NCBI GenBank assembly: GCA_963579235.1
Contig: CAUZFM010000010.1
Span: 1 to 39,208 of the forward strand
Origin: UBA1149 sp963579235
Lineage (GTDB): Bacteria; Desulfobacterota; Binatia; UBA1149
DNA length: 39,208 nucleotides
Direction of reading: 5' to 3'
The notes under the pieces were generated by a model, which did not search any database, was not told the origin of the DNA, and saw only the letters and a program-made list of their open reading frames with translations. Of the stretch, positions 7,989 through 15,708 are shown in pieces; within the stretch, counting starts at the first letter, position 1; every line of letters begins with the position of its first letter. The translations under genes and the position numbers were made by a program.

Positions 7989-8267
7989 TTACTCGCCTTC
8001 GGATTCAGCGGTAAGACGACCGCCTTCCATCTTCAGGCACTCGTCCTTGTCCATCTTGAGGTAGCCCTGTCCCTTGCAAGCGTTGTTGCCGGCACAGGAG
8101 TATCCCTTACCACCGCAAGCGCCGGTACCCTTGCACGTATTGACGCCGTAACACGGCACCTTCTCGTGGCTATCGGCCACCGCGGTGCCCGCACCGCCGG
8201 CCATCGCCAGTAATCCGGCCACGGCCGAAGCCAAGAGCATACCACTCTTGTTTATTTTCTTTGCCAT
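7989..8267 (-). CDS. bufA2: BufA2-type bufferin precursor (periplasmic copper-binding RiPP)
   Basis: A 92-residue, Cys-rich secreted peptide. Residues 1-31 form a Sec signal peptide (basic start, long Ala/Leu/Gly core, cleavage after AVA). The mature part has six cysteines at 39, 45, 51, 58, 64 and 77, with a repeated pattern C-x5-C-K-G-x-G (39-49 and 58-68, period 19), followed by CLKMEGG. This matches BufA2-family bufferins, ribosomally made metallophores whose cysteines are oxidised by the MNIO partner and which sequester copper in the periplasm. The gene is first in the bufA2-bufB-bufC cassette and has a strong GGGGAGG ribosome site 8 bases before ATG 8267. A bufD-like DoxX gene, often present in related clusters, is not seen. 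Copper regulation is expected from the family but no operator was identified. Confidence 0.93.
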   Translation of the reverse strand: MAKKINKSGMLLASAVAGLLAMAGGAGTAVADSHEKVPCYGVNTCKGTGACGGKGYSCAGNNACKGQGYLKMDKDECLKMEGGRLTAESEGE

Positions 8268-8275
8268 TGCGTTGT

Positions 8276-8282
8276 CCTCCCC
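8276..8282 (-). promoter_or_regulatory. Strong Shine-Dalgarno of bufA2
   Basis: GGGGAGG on the minus strand, 8 bases before the bufA2 ATG. It is one of the strongest ribosome sites in the window and fits high expression of a small structural peptide compared with its maturation enzymes. Confidence 0.6.
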
Positions 8283-8337
8283 TGTGTCTCGTATCGTTTG
8301 TGTTTCAAGTTCTCGTTGTTCCCTGTTGTCGCTGTCT

Positions 8338-9000
8338 CTATTCCGAAAACGCGCCCTCTACGTCCAACCGTATCTCCACTTCTTCGCCTACCAGCAGTCC
8401 GCCGGCTTCCAGCGCCTTGTTCCAGGTGAGGCCAAAGTCTTTTCGGTCTATCGTGATCGTCGCCTTGAACCCGGCAAGGAGATTACCCCAGGGATCCTTA
8501 CCCTCGCCGAGAAAAGTCACGTCGAGTTCCACCGGCCTGCTAACGCCGTGAATGGTGAGCTTACCCTCGAGCGTTGCGTGATTTCCCTTAACCCCGGTGA
8601 CCCGGGTGCTCTGAAAGTCCAGCGACGGGTACTTCTCAACGTCGAAGAAATCAGGGCTGCGCAGGTGCTTGTCACGTTTTTCGTTACCGGTGTCGATGCT
8701 GGCGGCCACTATACTGCCCTTCACCACCGTGGCCGAGGGGTCGGCTGGGTCGAACTCTATGCTTCCGTCAAATTCGGTGAATTTACCCTGCACGCTGGTA
8801 AACAGGTGCCTGACCGAAAAGCCTATGTTGGTGTGTGATTTCTCGGGCGTCCAGGTGGAGGCCAGGGCCTGCTGCGCCGGAACGGCCAACGCCACCATCA
8901 ACGCCACTGTCAACGCCACTGCTGCCACTACCGGCACCACACCGAAAACCGATAAAACCCAGGCTAGAGCCCGTCTGCCCATAATTATTGCCGTATTCAT
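8338..9000 (-). CDS. YceI-family periplasmic lipid-binding-like protein
   Basis: A 220-residue YceI-domain protein. Residues 1-48 form a long signal peptide (two Arg, an extended Val/Ala core, AQQALA cleavage region). The mature domain shows the family pattern: WTPEKSHTNIGFSVRHLFTSVQGKF, then SIDTGNEKRDKHLRSPDFFDV, then a GKLTIHGVSRPVELDVTF strand. YceI proteins are lipocalin-like barrels that bind isoprenoid or other lipids in the periplasm. It lies 70 bases upstream of bufA2 on the same strand and could share its transcript. Start ATG 9000 has AGGAG about 11 bases upstream. Domain call is very secure; ligand and any link to the bufferin cassette are unknown. Confidence 0.94.
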   Translation of the reverse strand: MNTAIIMGRRALAWVLSVFGVVPVVAAVALTVALMVALAVPAQQALASTWTPEKSHTNIGFSVRHLFTSVQGKFTEFDGSIEFDPADPSATVVKGSIVAASIDTGNEKRDKHLRSPDFFDVEKYPSLDFQSTRVTGVKGNHATLEGKLTIHGVSRPVELDVTFLGEGKDPWGNLLAGFKATITIDRKDFGLTWNKALEAGGLLVGEEVEIRLDVEGAFSE

Positions 9001-9085
9001 GTAACGAGATACTCCTGCAAGCCGGTCATGGTTACCTCCAGACGCAAATTATTTCCGGGCTGTTTCCGCATGGCGACCACGCCCC

Positions 9086-9853
9086 TCAGCGCGGCGGCAT
9101 CCTCAGCGCCCCGTCCAACCTTATGGTTTCTCCGTTGAGATAGGCGTTTGAGATCATGTGCAGCGCCAACGCGCCAAACTCGGCGGGGTCGCCCAGGCGG
9201 TCTGGAAACGGGATGTTGGCCGCCAGTTCACCTTTCATCTCGTCGGGCATCAGCCCAAGCAAGGGCGTGTCGAAGGTGCCCGGGGCTATGGTGTTGCAAC
9301 GTATTCCGCTGCGCGCGAGATCGCGGGCAATGACCAGTGTCATGGCCACCACGCCGCCCTTCGAAGCGCTGTAAGCCACCTGTCCCACCTGCCCGTCGAA
9401 GGCGGCAACCGACGCCGTGTTGATGATCACACCGCGCTCACCGTTTTCGTCGGGGTCGTTGTCAAGCATGCGCGTGGCTGCGAGGCGCGCTACGTTGAAA
9501 GTGCCCACAAGGTTGATCTCGACGGTAAACTTGAAGTACTCAAGCGGCATCGGGCCCTTTTTGCCAGTGGTCCGGGTGGCCGAACCTATACCCGCGCAGT
9601 TGACGCAGGCGTTGACCGTGCCGAAAGTTTCGGCCGTGGTATCGACAGCCGCCTGCACCTGCTCCTCGTTGGTTACGTCGGCCGGCGTGAAGATGGCGTT
9701 CTCGCCCAGTCCCTCGGCCACGGCCACGCCGTCGGAGCGGTCGAGATCAAGCAGCGCCACGCGGCCGCCCGCTTCGAGTATTTTTTTGGCCGTCGCCAGG
9801 CCCAGGCCCGAGGCCCCGCCGGTTATAATCGCTACTACATCCCCAGGCTTCAT
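9086..9853 (-). CDS. SDR-family 3-hydroxyacyl-CoA dehydrogenase (HSD10-like)
   Basis: A 255-residue classical short-chain dehydrogenase. The NAD-binding motif TGGASGLG is at residues 11-18, Asp36 (LLDLD) predicts NAD(H), NCAG is at 85-88, and the catalytic Ser148, Tyr161 and Lys165 (YSASK) are present. The insert GKKGPMPLEYFKFTVEINLVGTF and the ending EFGALALHMISNAYLNGETIRLDGALRM are typical of type 2 (HSD17B10-like) 3-hydroxyacyl-CoA dehydrogenases, which oxidise 3-hydroxyacyl-CoA in beta-oxidation of straight, branched or steroid-like chains. Start ATG 9853 has GGAGAG five bases upstream. It lies 20 bases after the elongation factor P gene on the same strand. Fits the window's acyl-CoA theme. 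Exact substrate unknown. Confidence 0.9.
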   Translation of the reverse strand: MKPGDVVAIITGGASGLGLATAKKILEAGGRVALLDLDRSDGVAVAEGLGENAIFTPADVTNEEQVQAAVDTTAETFGTVNACVNCAGIGSATRTTGKKGPMPLEYFKFTVEINLVGTFNVARLAATRMLDNDPDENGERGVIINTASVAAFDGQVGQVAYSASKGGVVAMTLVIARDLARSGIRCNTIAPGTFDTPLLGLMPDEMKGELAANIPFPDRLGDPAEFGALALHMISNAYLNGETIRLDGALRMPPR

Positions 9854-9873
9854 CGCTGCTCTCCGCCCGCGTG

Positions 9874-10440
9874 CTAACGCACGCGCTCCACGTAGCGCTG
9901 TTCAACGGGATCCACGCGGAGCATTTCACCGGTCTCTACGAACTGCGGCACCTTGATCGTCACGCCGTTGGTCAGCCGGGCGGGCTTGGATCCACCCGAA
10001 GCGGTCGCGCCCTTCATGGGCGGCTCGGTTTCTTCGACCGCCAGCTCCACCATCTTGGGCAGGCCCAGGCCGGTGGGCTCTTCGCCCACGTACTGCACGG
10101 TGACTTCCATGTTTTCTTCGAGCCACGGCGCCTGATCTTCCAGCGTAGAAGCCTGCAGCGTGAGCTGCTCGTAGTTCTCCTGGTCCATGAAGACGTAGCC
10201 GTCGCCGTCCCTGTAGAGGTACTCCATCTTACGACCCGTGACGACTACTCGAACAACGGTCTCGGTAGACATGTAGCGGTTTTCGAGCTGCACGCCGGTC
10301 AGTATGTTGCGCATCTTTGCCTGTATGACCGCATTACCCTTGCCCGGCGTACGGTGCTGAAAGGTCATCACCCTGTAGGGCTCACCCTTGTGCTCAATCA
10401 CCATGCCCGGCCTGAGTTCGGTAGCTTGTACTTTAGACAT
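9874..10440 (-). CDS. efp: Translation elongation factor P
   Basis: A 188-residue EF-P, which rescues ribosomes stalled at polyproline stretches. It has the usual three barrel-like domains: KOW-like domain at 1-63, central OB domain at about 68-122, and C-terminal OB domain at about 130-186. The tip loop reads TPGKGNA with Lys34 at the position modified by EpmA in many bacteria. Start ATG 10440 (MSKVQATELRPGMVI) has GGAGG about 11 bases upstream; the longer frame to 10530 is an artefact. No epmA/epmB gene is in the window. It is a housekeeping gene and divergent from the RND exporter. Confidence 0.97.
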   Translation of the reverse strand: MSKVQATELRPGMVIEHKGEPYRVMTFQHRTPGKGNAVIQAKMRNILTGVQLENRYMSTETVVRVVVTGRKMEYLYRDGDGYVFMDQENYEQLTLQASTLEDQAPWLEENMEVTVQYVGEEPTGLGLPKMVELAVEETEPPMKGATASGGSKPARLTNGVTIKVPQFVETGEMLRVDPVEQRYVERVR

Positions 10441-10486
10441 CCAGTTATTGTCCTCCCGACCCGCCAAAGTTAGTAGCTGCACGCCG

Positions 10487-10509
10487 GTGGGGCAAGCAGT
10501 GGGGCAAGC
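10487..10509. repeat. Short tandem repeat in the efp/RND-exporter divergent gap
   Basis: GTGGGGCAAGC occurs twice (10487-10497 and 10499-10509), separated by one base, a 12-base period. It lies in the 127-base gap between the efp and exporter starts. It may be a binding site for a regulator, or simply a slippage product; nothing else decides. Confidence 0.35.
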
Positions 10510-10567
10510 GCCGTGTTTCATTACCCGCACGCAGATACTACTGTCGCCAAGCCGTCGCTGTTCCGCT

Positions 10568-12871
10568 ATGCCCTGGTTCAGATTTATAACTCGTTATGCC
10601 TGGCTCGTCCTGGCTATTGCGCTGGGCGCTTCGGTGGCGAGCGTGTTCGCCGTACAGACCCTGGTCGTGGACAACGACCCGGAGACCTGGTTGCTGATCA
10701 GCAGCGACGAGATGGAGTCCTACCGTGAATACAAGGACAACTTCGGCAACGACGAGTACCTGGTAGTCGGCTACCGTCACGCCGAGGGCGTGCTGTCGGA
10801 GCCCGCCCTGGACATCGCTGACCGCCTTACTACCGCCTTCGAGAAGATGGACGGCGTGCTGCGGGTGACCAGCCTCGCCAACGTCGAGGACATCCGCTCC
10901 GAAGACGACCTGCTCAGCATAGGCCCGCTGGTAAGAAGGCCCGTGGACGGCGAGCAACTAAAGGACCTTCTCGGGCGCCTGGCCAGCGACCCCCTGTTCG
11001 CGCGTACCCTCGCCAGCGACGACGGACGCGCGGGAGCTATAACACTCAAGTTAGAACCGATGCCCGAAGGAAACTACCAGCCACGCCTGGACATGGTAGT
11101 CGCCATGCACGAACTGATGGACGACGAGGACGGCGAGTTCCACGTGACGGGCGCTGTCGAGTTTGACCTTGCCATGTACCGGTCAATGAAACGTGACAAC
11201 CGCGTACTCCTTCCCATCATGCTGGGCATCTTCGTGGTCCTGCTGGGTTCGCTGTTCCGCACCTGGTCGGGAATCCTCCTGCCGACAATAACCGTCGGCT
11301 CGGCAGTTCTGTGGACCTACGCCACCATGGCACTGACCGGTTTTACGCTGAACATGATGACGGCCGGCCTTACCATCGTGCTGCTTGGAATAGGCGTTGC
11401 CGACTCGGTCCATTTCCTGACCGAGTACCAGGAAAAACTACTGGCGGGTAGGCGGCGCGAAGACGCTATTGTCGACGCCGGTGTCGAGGTGTTTATCCCC
11501 TGCCTGTTTACCAGCGTCACCACCGCGCTGGGCTTCCTCGGCCTGGTCATAATCCGCGTGCAGCCCATAGTTGAATTTGGATTGTTTGCCGCTGTGGGTT
11601 CGATGTTCGCATTCGTTGCCACGATGACGATAGTGCCGGCTGCGATACGCGTGTTGCCTGAGCCCAGGCGACTTGCAGCCGCCTCCAGCCAAGGCCACTC
11701 GCGCTACCTGAAGGCTCTTTTCGGCGTGGTCTCGCGCCGCCGGGTAGGCCTGGTGATGCTGAGCGCGGTGTTCATGGTCGTGGGGCTGGCCGGCCTGCCC
11801 CGGGTAAAACCCGAGGCCAACTGGTACGAGTACCTCGCGCCGGAAAACCCGACCCGCATTGCCACCGACTTCGTCGAAAACAACATCGGGGGCGTTTACA
11901 CGCTTGAACTGCTGGTTCGACCGGGCCCTGAGCTGGCCGACACGGTAGAGCCGATGAAAGAGCCCCACTTACTAAGGGCCATGAACGAAGCGTACCGGGG
12001 CCTGGTGGCAGACCCCCAGATTGAATCGGCGCTGTCGCCCGCCCAATTCGTCGAAACGATGAACCGCACCATGAACAACGGTGACCCGCAATGGTTGCGC
12101 CTTCCCAACCGGCGAGACCAGGTCTCCCAGCTCATGCTCATGTACGAGATGGATGCACCCGACGGCGACATGTACCAGTACATGAATTTCGATTTCACCC
12201 GCGCACGGATTACCGCCCGGGCACGCATCTCCAGCGCTTCGAGCGACCGCGGCCTCGTCGAACGCGTTCGCACGCTCGCCTCCGGTATTGAGGGCGGCAA
12301 CATAGTGCCCACCGGCATGGTCATACTGTTCAGCGAGATAGAACGACAGATGATAAGCGGCATGGTGCTGGGTTTCTCGGTAGCACTGGGCGCCGTCAGC
12401 CTGATGATGATGCTCGTGCTGCGTAACATACGCCACGGCCTGCTGGCCATGATACCGGCCATACTGCCGCTGAGCCTCGTGCTGGGAATGACAGGCTGGG
12501 TCGGACAACCGCTCGGGCCAATGTCGATAATGATGGCCAACGTCGCACTGGGCGTGGCCGTTGATAACGCCATTCACCTGCTCACTCGCTACCGCCGCCT
12601 GCGGGCGGCAGGCAGCGAGGTAGCCACGGCCATAGAGCAGAGCGTCACCGTCGTCGGCCGGCCTGTGCTCTATACCGCCATAGTACTCTGCCTTGCCTTC
12701 GTCGTGCTTGGGTTTTCCGACCTGGTGCCCACCCGGGTTTTCGGACTGCTCACTGCCCTGGTGCTGGCGGGATCGCTCGGGGGCGCGCTGATCACGCTGC
12801 CCGCCACCGTGCTCATGGCCGACGAACACCTGGGCAGTGGTGGGGCTAAGGCCCGCGGCGCCGAGGCCTGA
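10568..12871 (+). CDS. RND-superfamily (MMPL-type) exporter
   Basis: A 767-residue inner-membrane transporter made of two homologous halves. Each half has one leading membrane helix, a periplasmic loop and a five-helix bundle: TM1 about 8-30, TM2-6 about 212-362; TM7 about 392-410, TM8-12 about 598-750. The proton-relay-like motif is seen twice: GVADSVHFL (Asp279/His282) and GVAVDNAIHLL (Asp666/His670). This matches COG1033-type RND/MMPL proteins, which move lipids or other hydrophobic molecules and differ from the larger AcrB-type pumps (about 1040 residues). Start ATG 10568 (MPWFRFITRYAW); the frame from 10388 overlaps efp. No adaptor or outer-membrane channel gene is adjacent. It heads the plus-strand catabolic block, so transport of the hydrophobic substrate or a by-product is a reasonable guess. 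Confidence 0.93.
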   Translation: MPWFRFITRYAWLVLAIALGASVASVFAVQTLVVDNDPETWLLISSDEMESYREYKDNFGNDEYLVVGYRHAEGVLSEPALDIADRLTTAFEKMDGVLRVTSLANVEDIRSEDDLLSIGPLVRRPVDGEQLKDLLGRLASDPLFARTLASDDGRAGAITLKLEPMPEGNYQPRLDMVVAMHELMDDEDGEFHVTGAVEFDLAMYRSMKRDNRVLLPIMLGIFVVLLGSLFRTWSGILLPTITVGSAVLWTYATMALTGFTLNMMTAGLTIVLLGIGVADSVHFLTEYQEKLLAGRRREDAIVDAGVEVFIPCLFTSVTTALGFLGLVIIRVQPIVEFGLFAAVGSMFAFVATMTIVPAAIRVLPEPRRLAAASSQGHSRYLKALFGVVSRRRVGLVMLSAVFMVVGLAGLPRVKPEANWYEYLAPENPTRIATDFVENNIGGVYTLELLVRPGPELADTVEPMKEPHLLRAMNEAYRGLVADPQIESALSPAQFVETMNRTMNNGDPQWLRLPNRRDQVSQLMLMYEMDAPDGDMYQYMNFDFTRARITARARISSASSDRGLVERVRTLASGIEGGNIVPTGMVILFSEIERQMISGMVLGFSVALGAVSLMMMLVLRNIRHGLLAMIPAILPLSLVLGMTGWVGQPLGPMSIMMANVALGVAVDNAIHLLTRYRRLRAAGSEVATAIEQSVTVVGRPVLYTAIVLCLAFVVLGFSDLVPTRVFGLLTALVLAGSLGGALITLPATVLMADEHLGSGGAKARGAEA

Positions 12872-12951
12872 ACGCGCCGACCGCGTCGCTTGAACTCGAC
12901 GGCTTCGACTTAATCCGTAGCGCGCCCTAGTATCGACTGGCGGGCGCCACC

Positions 12952-13755
12952 ATGGATTTCGAGACACTGCTCTACCAGACCGAGAACCGCGTGACCACGA
13001 TCACGCTCAACCGACCCGAACGTCGTAACGCCTTCAACAGCTTGATGGCCCGCGAGCTCGCGCAGGCGTGGCAGGCGATCAAGGACGATCCCGAAACGAC
13101 CTGCGTCATACTGACCGGCGCCGGCGAAAAAGCCCTGTGCACGGGCGTGGACGTGGAGGCAGTGGTAGCCGAAGGCGGCTTTGATCAGACGGGCCCTCCG
13201 CCCGAGGACACGCCCTTCCTGCACATCACCGCGATACAGAACGCCTGCTGGAAACCGGTCATCACGGCCGTCAACGGAATGTGCTGCGGCGGTGGCCTGC
13301 ATTTTGTGGCCGACAGCGACCTCATCGTCGCCGCCGACAACGCCACCTTCTTTGACACCCACGTCAAGCTCGGCGTCATCTCGGGCCTGGAACCCGTGGG
13401 CCTGGCCCGGCGCATACCGCTTGAGGCGGTCATGCGACTAGCGTTGCTCGGAGGCTCAGAACGCATGACCGCCGCGCAGGCACTGGCGCTGGGGTTGGTC
13501 GGCGAGGTGGTGCCCCAGGCCGAGCTCATGCCCAGGGCACGCGAGCTTGCCGCCATGATATCCCAGCACTCGCCCACCGCGCTGGCCCGCTCCAAGCAGG
13601 CCATCTGGCAGAGCCTGCAGGTGGGCCTGGACGACGCACTGAAAAACACCTGGCAGACCATACGCCAACACACAGCCCACCCCGATCACTCCGAGGGCCC
13701 GGCAGCCATGGTCGAAAAACGGCAGCCGCGCTGGGCACCCTACGACGGCAAGTAG
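12952..13755 (+). CDS. Crotonase-family protein with both catalytic Glu replaced by His
   Basis: A 267-residue enoyl-CoA hydratase/isomerase-family protein. The fold signatures are clear: LNRPERRNAFN, ALCTGVD (oxyanion hole), NGMCCGGGL and SERMTAAQALALGLVGEVV. Aligned without gaps to a classical hydratase, the first catalytic Glu (GGGCE) is His117 (GGGLH) and the second (GQPE) is His137 (FDTH). It is therefore unlikely to hydrate enoyl-CoA by the usual mechanism. The GGGLHFVADSD / DTHVKLG pattern looks like a recurrent, functionally undefined crotonase subfamily rather than a decayed gene, since the rest is intact. It follows the exporter by 80 bases and precedes a second atypical crotonase by 27 bases. 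Weak ribosome site. Confidence 0.9.
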   Translation: MDFETLLYQTENRVTTITLNRPERRNAFNSLMARELAQAWQAIKDDPETTCVILTGAGEKALCTGVDVEAVVAEGGFDQTGPPPEDTPFLHITAIQNACWKPVITAVNGMCCGGGLHFVADSDLIVAADNATFFDTHVKLGVISGLEPVGLARRIPLEAVMRLALLGGSERMTAAQALALGLVGEVVPQAELMPRARELAAMISQHSPTALARSKQAIWQSLQVGLDDALKNTWQTIRQHTAHPDHSEGPAAMVEKRQPRWAPYDGK

Positions 13756-13782
13756 ACCGGGCGCGGGGCAATACGCGAGACG

Positions 13783-14520
13783 ATGTACGAAAAAATTTCC
13801 TACGAACTGGCCGACGGCATAGCCACCATAACGCTTGACCGCGCCGACAAGCTCAACGCCTACACGCCCGAGATGGGTGAAGAAATCGTCGATGCCTTCT
13901 CCCGCGCACGCGACGAAGACCTTGCGCGGGTGGTAGTACTGACCGGTCGTGGCCGGGCCTTCTGCGCAGGCGTGGATCTCGATTACATGAAAGAACACAT
14001 GGCCGGCCGCAAGGCCGGACCCGGGCCCGCCCTGGGCCAGGAGTCTTTCGTGCGCGAGTTCCCCCTGGAGCTGCTGTCGTATGCCAAGCCGGTCATCGCG
14101 GCCATCAACGGCGACGCCTTCGGTGTCGGGGTCACGATGACTCTTGGCTGCGACGTCCGGCTGGCGGCCGACGGTGCCCGCCTCGGTCTTAACTTTACCG
14201 GCCTGGGCATGCTGCCGGGCCTGGGTAGCACGCACCTGTTGCCGCAACTGGTCGGTACGCCCAAAGCCCTTGAGTGGGTATTGTCGGGAGCGGTGATAAC
14301 CGCTGACGAGGCCGGGGTGGCGGGACTTGTGCAGCGGGTGGTCGCTCCTGACCGGCTGGCCGACGAAGCGCGTGCACTTGCCGGATCAATGGCGGAAAAA
14401 CGGCCAGAGGTCCTGGCTGCTGCTAAGCGCGCCCTTCGACAGGGCCCCGCCTCTACCATGGCCGAGGCAATGGCACGCGAACGCGAACTCAGTACGAAGC
14501 TGGCCTCTAGCAGGAAATGA
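13783..14520 (+). CDS. Crotonase-family protein lacking both catalytic Glu
   Basis: A 245-residue crotonase. Signatures: LDRADKLNAYTPEM, GRAFCAGVDLDYM, INGDAFGVGVTMTLGCDVRLAA. At the two catalytic Glu positions it has Thr118 (GVGVT) and Phe138 (LNF), so it should be an isomerase, hydrolase or other variant rather than a classical hydratase. The C-terminal AAKRALRQG helix is normal. Its stop overlaps the ATG of the next acyl-CoA dehydrogenase (ATGA), indicating translational coupling and a shared pathway. A substrate cannot be read from sequence; the neighbours (two-subunit dehydrogenase, SCP2 thiolases) suggest a bulky acyl-CoA. Confidence 0.9.
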   Translation: MYEKISYELADGIATITLDRADKLNAYTPEMGEEIVDAFSRARDEDLARVVVLTGRGRAFCAGVDLDYMKEHMAGRKAGPGPALGQESFVREFPLELLSYAKPVIAAINGDAFGVGVTMTLGCDVRLAADGARLGLNFTGLGMLPGLGSTHLLPQLVGTPKALEWVLSGAVITADEAGVAGLVQRVVAPDRLADEARALAGSMAEKRPEVLAAAKRALRQGPASTMAEAMARERELSTKLASSRK

Positions 14521-15707
14521 AACTCGCCCGCTCGGCAGACGACGAGGCCTTCAGAAAACGACTGGCGGAATTTCTCGAAGAGCACTGCCCGCCCGAGGCC
14601 CGGTTGAGTAACGACTTCATCGCCAGCAGCGAGGCAGGCGATGACGGGGTTGTCTCCATTCCCGACTGGGCTCGTAAATGGCAGGCCTGCCTGTTTGACC
14701 ACGGCTGGATGATCCCCGGATATCCCCCCGAGCTGGGCGGATGCAACGCCACCCCTTCACAAACGCTGGTCTACTTCGAGGAAATGACTGGCCGGGGAAT
14801 ACCCCGCTCACTGCATTTTGTTGGCTATGCTATCGCGGGGCCATCTCTCCTGGAGTTCGGTAGCGATGAGCAGCGGCGGTTGGCACCGGCCGCGATACGC
14901 GGCGACACAATCTGGTGCGCCGGAATGTCGGAACCCGGCGCCGGCTCGGACCTGGCCTCCCTTTCCACCCGCGCAGAGAGACAAGGAGACGAGTACGTCG
15001 TCAACGGGCAGAAGGTGTGGACAAGCTACGCCATGCTGGCCTCTAAATGCCTGTGCTACGTGCGCACCGAGCCCGACGCTCCCAGGCACAAGGGAATATC
15101 CGCACTCATCATCGACATGGATACGCCCGGCCTCGAGGTACGGCCGCTGCGCGACATAAGCGGCCACGCCGAGTTTGCCGAGGTCTTCTTCACCGACGTT
15201 CGCGTCCCTGCGGCCAACCTGCTGGGCGAACTGAACCACGGGTGGCAGATAACCATCGGTGCGCTGGCCCACGAGCGCAGCGGACTTTGGGTTGAGGGTG
15301 TCGCGATCTGCCAAAGGTCGATAGACGACATCGTGGCCATGGCCCGCCGTCGCGGACTGGGCGACGACCCGGTGATCCGCCGCAGAGTCGCCGAGTTGTA
15401 CGCCCGCGTGCGTGGACTGCGCGCACTGGGCTACAAGGGATTCGCCTCGTTTGCGCAGGGAGGAAGCGCGCCCGAACACTCGCTCATGAAAGTGGCTACT
15501 TCCGAGTTACAGCAGGAGCTGGTCGAGCTCGCCCTTGACCTGCAGGGTGCGTCGCTGGCCGTGACCGACCCCGAACGTTCCGAGGAAGGCGGACGCTGGC
15601 AGAGGTCTTTTATCAAGGTACTGGCGGCAACCATCGGGGGTGGGACATCCGAGGTGCAACGCAACGTAATAGCCCAGCGGGTGCTCGGCCTGCCCAGGGG
15701 AAGCTGA
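14517..15707 (+). CDS. Acyl-CoA dehydrogenase, large (alpha) subunit of a probable heteromeric enzyme
   Basis: A 396-residue FAD-dependent acyl-CoA dehydrogenase that introduces an alpha,beta double bond. The FAD/substrate signature MSEPGAGSDLASL is present, then NGQKVWTSYA, and the C-terminal IGGGTSEVQRNVIAQRVLG. The classical Glu of the YEGT motif is Gly here, so the catalytic base is probably the Glu of HERSG on the preceding helical domain, as in isovaleryl- and long-chain-type dehydrogenases (inference). The next gene, one base downstream, is a shorter dehydrogenase-like subunit. Such pairs form alpha2beta2 enzymes in steroid side-chain and ring catabolism (ChsE-type). ATG 14517 overlaps the previous stop. 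Family certain, heteromer likely. Confidence 0.92.
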   Translation: MKLARSADDEAFRKRLAEFLEEHCPPEARLSNDFIASSEAGDDGVVSIPDWARKWQACLFDHGWMIPGYPPELGGCNATPSQTLVYFEEMTGRGIPRSLHFVGYAIAGPSLLEFGSDEQRRLAPAAIRGDTIWCAGMSEPGAGSDLASLSTRAERQGDEYVVNGQKVWTSYAMLASKCLCYVRTEPDAPRHKGISALIIDMDTPGLEVRPLRDISGHAEFAEVFFTDVRVPAANLLGELNHGWQITIGALAHERSGLWVEGVAICQRSIDDIVAMARRRGLGDDPVIRRRVAELYARVRGLRALGYKGFASFAQGGSAPEHSLMKVATSELQQELVELALDLQGASLAVTDPERSEEGGRWQRSFIKVLAATIGGGTSEVQRNVIAQRVLGLPRGS

Positions 15708-15708
15708 A

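Noticed and set aside
10388..10567. Longer start for the RND exporter
   Set aside because: The extra 60 residues overlap the efp start in another strand and resemble no transporter N-terminus; MPWFRFITRYAW at 10568 is a typical beginning.
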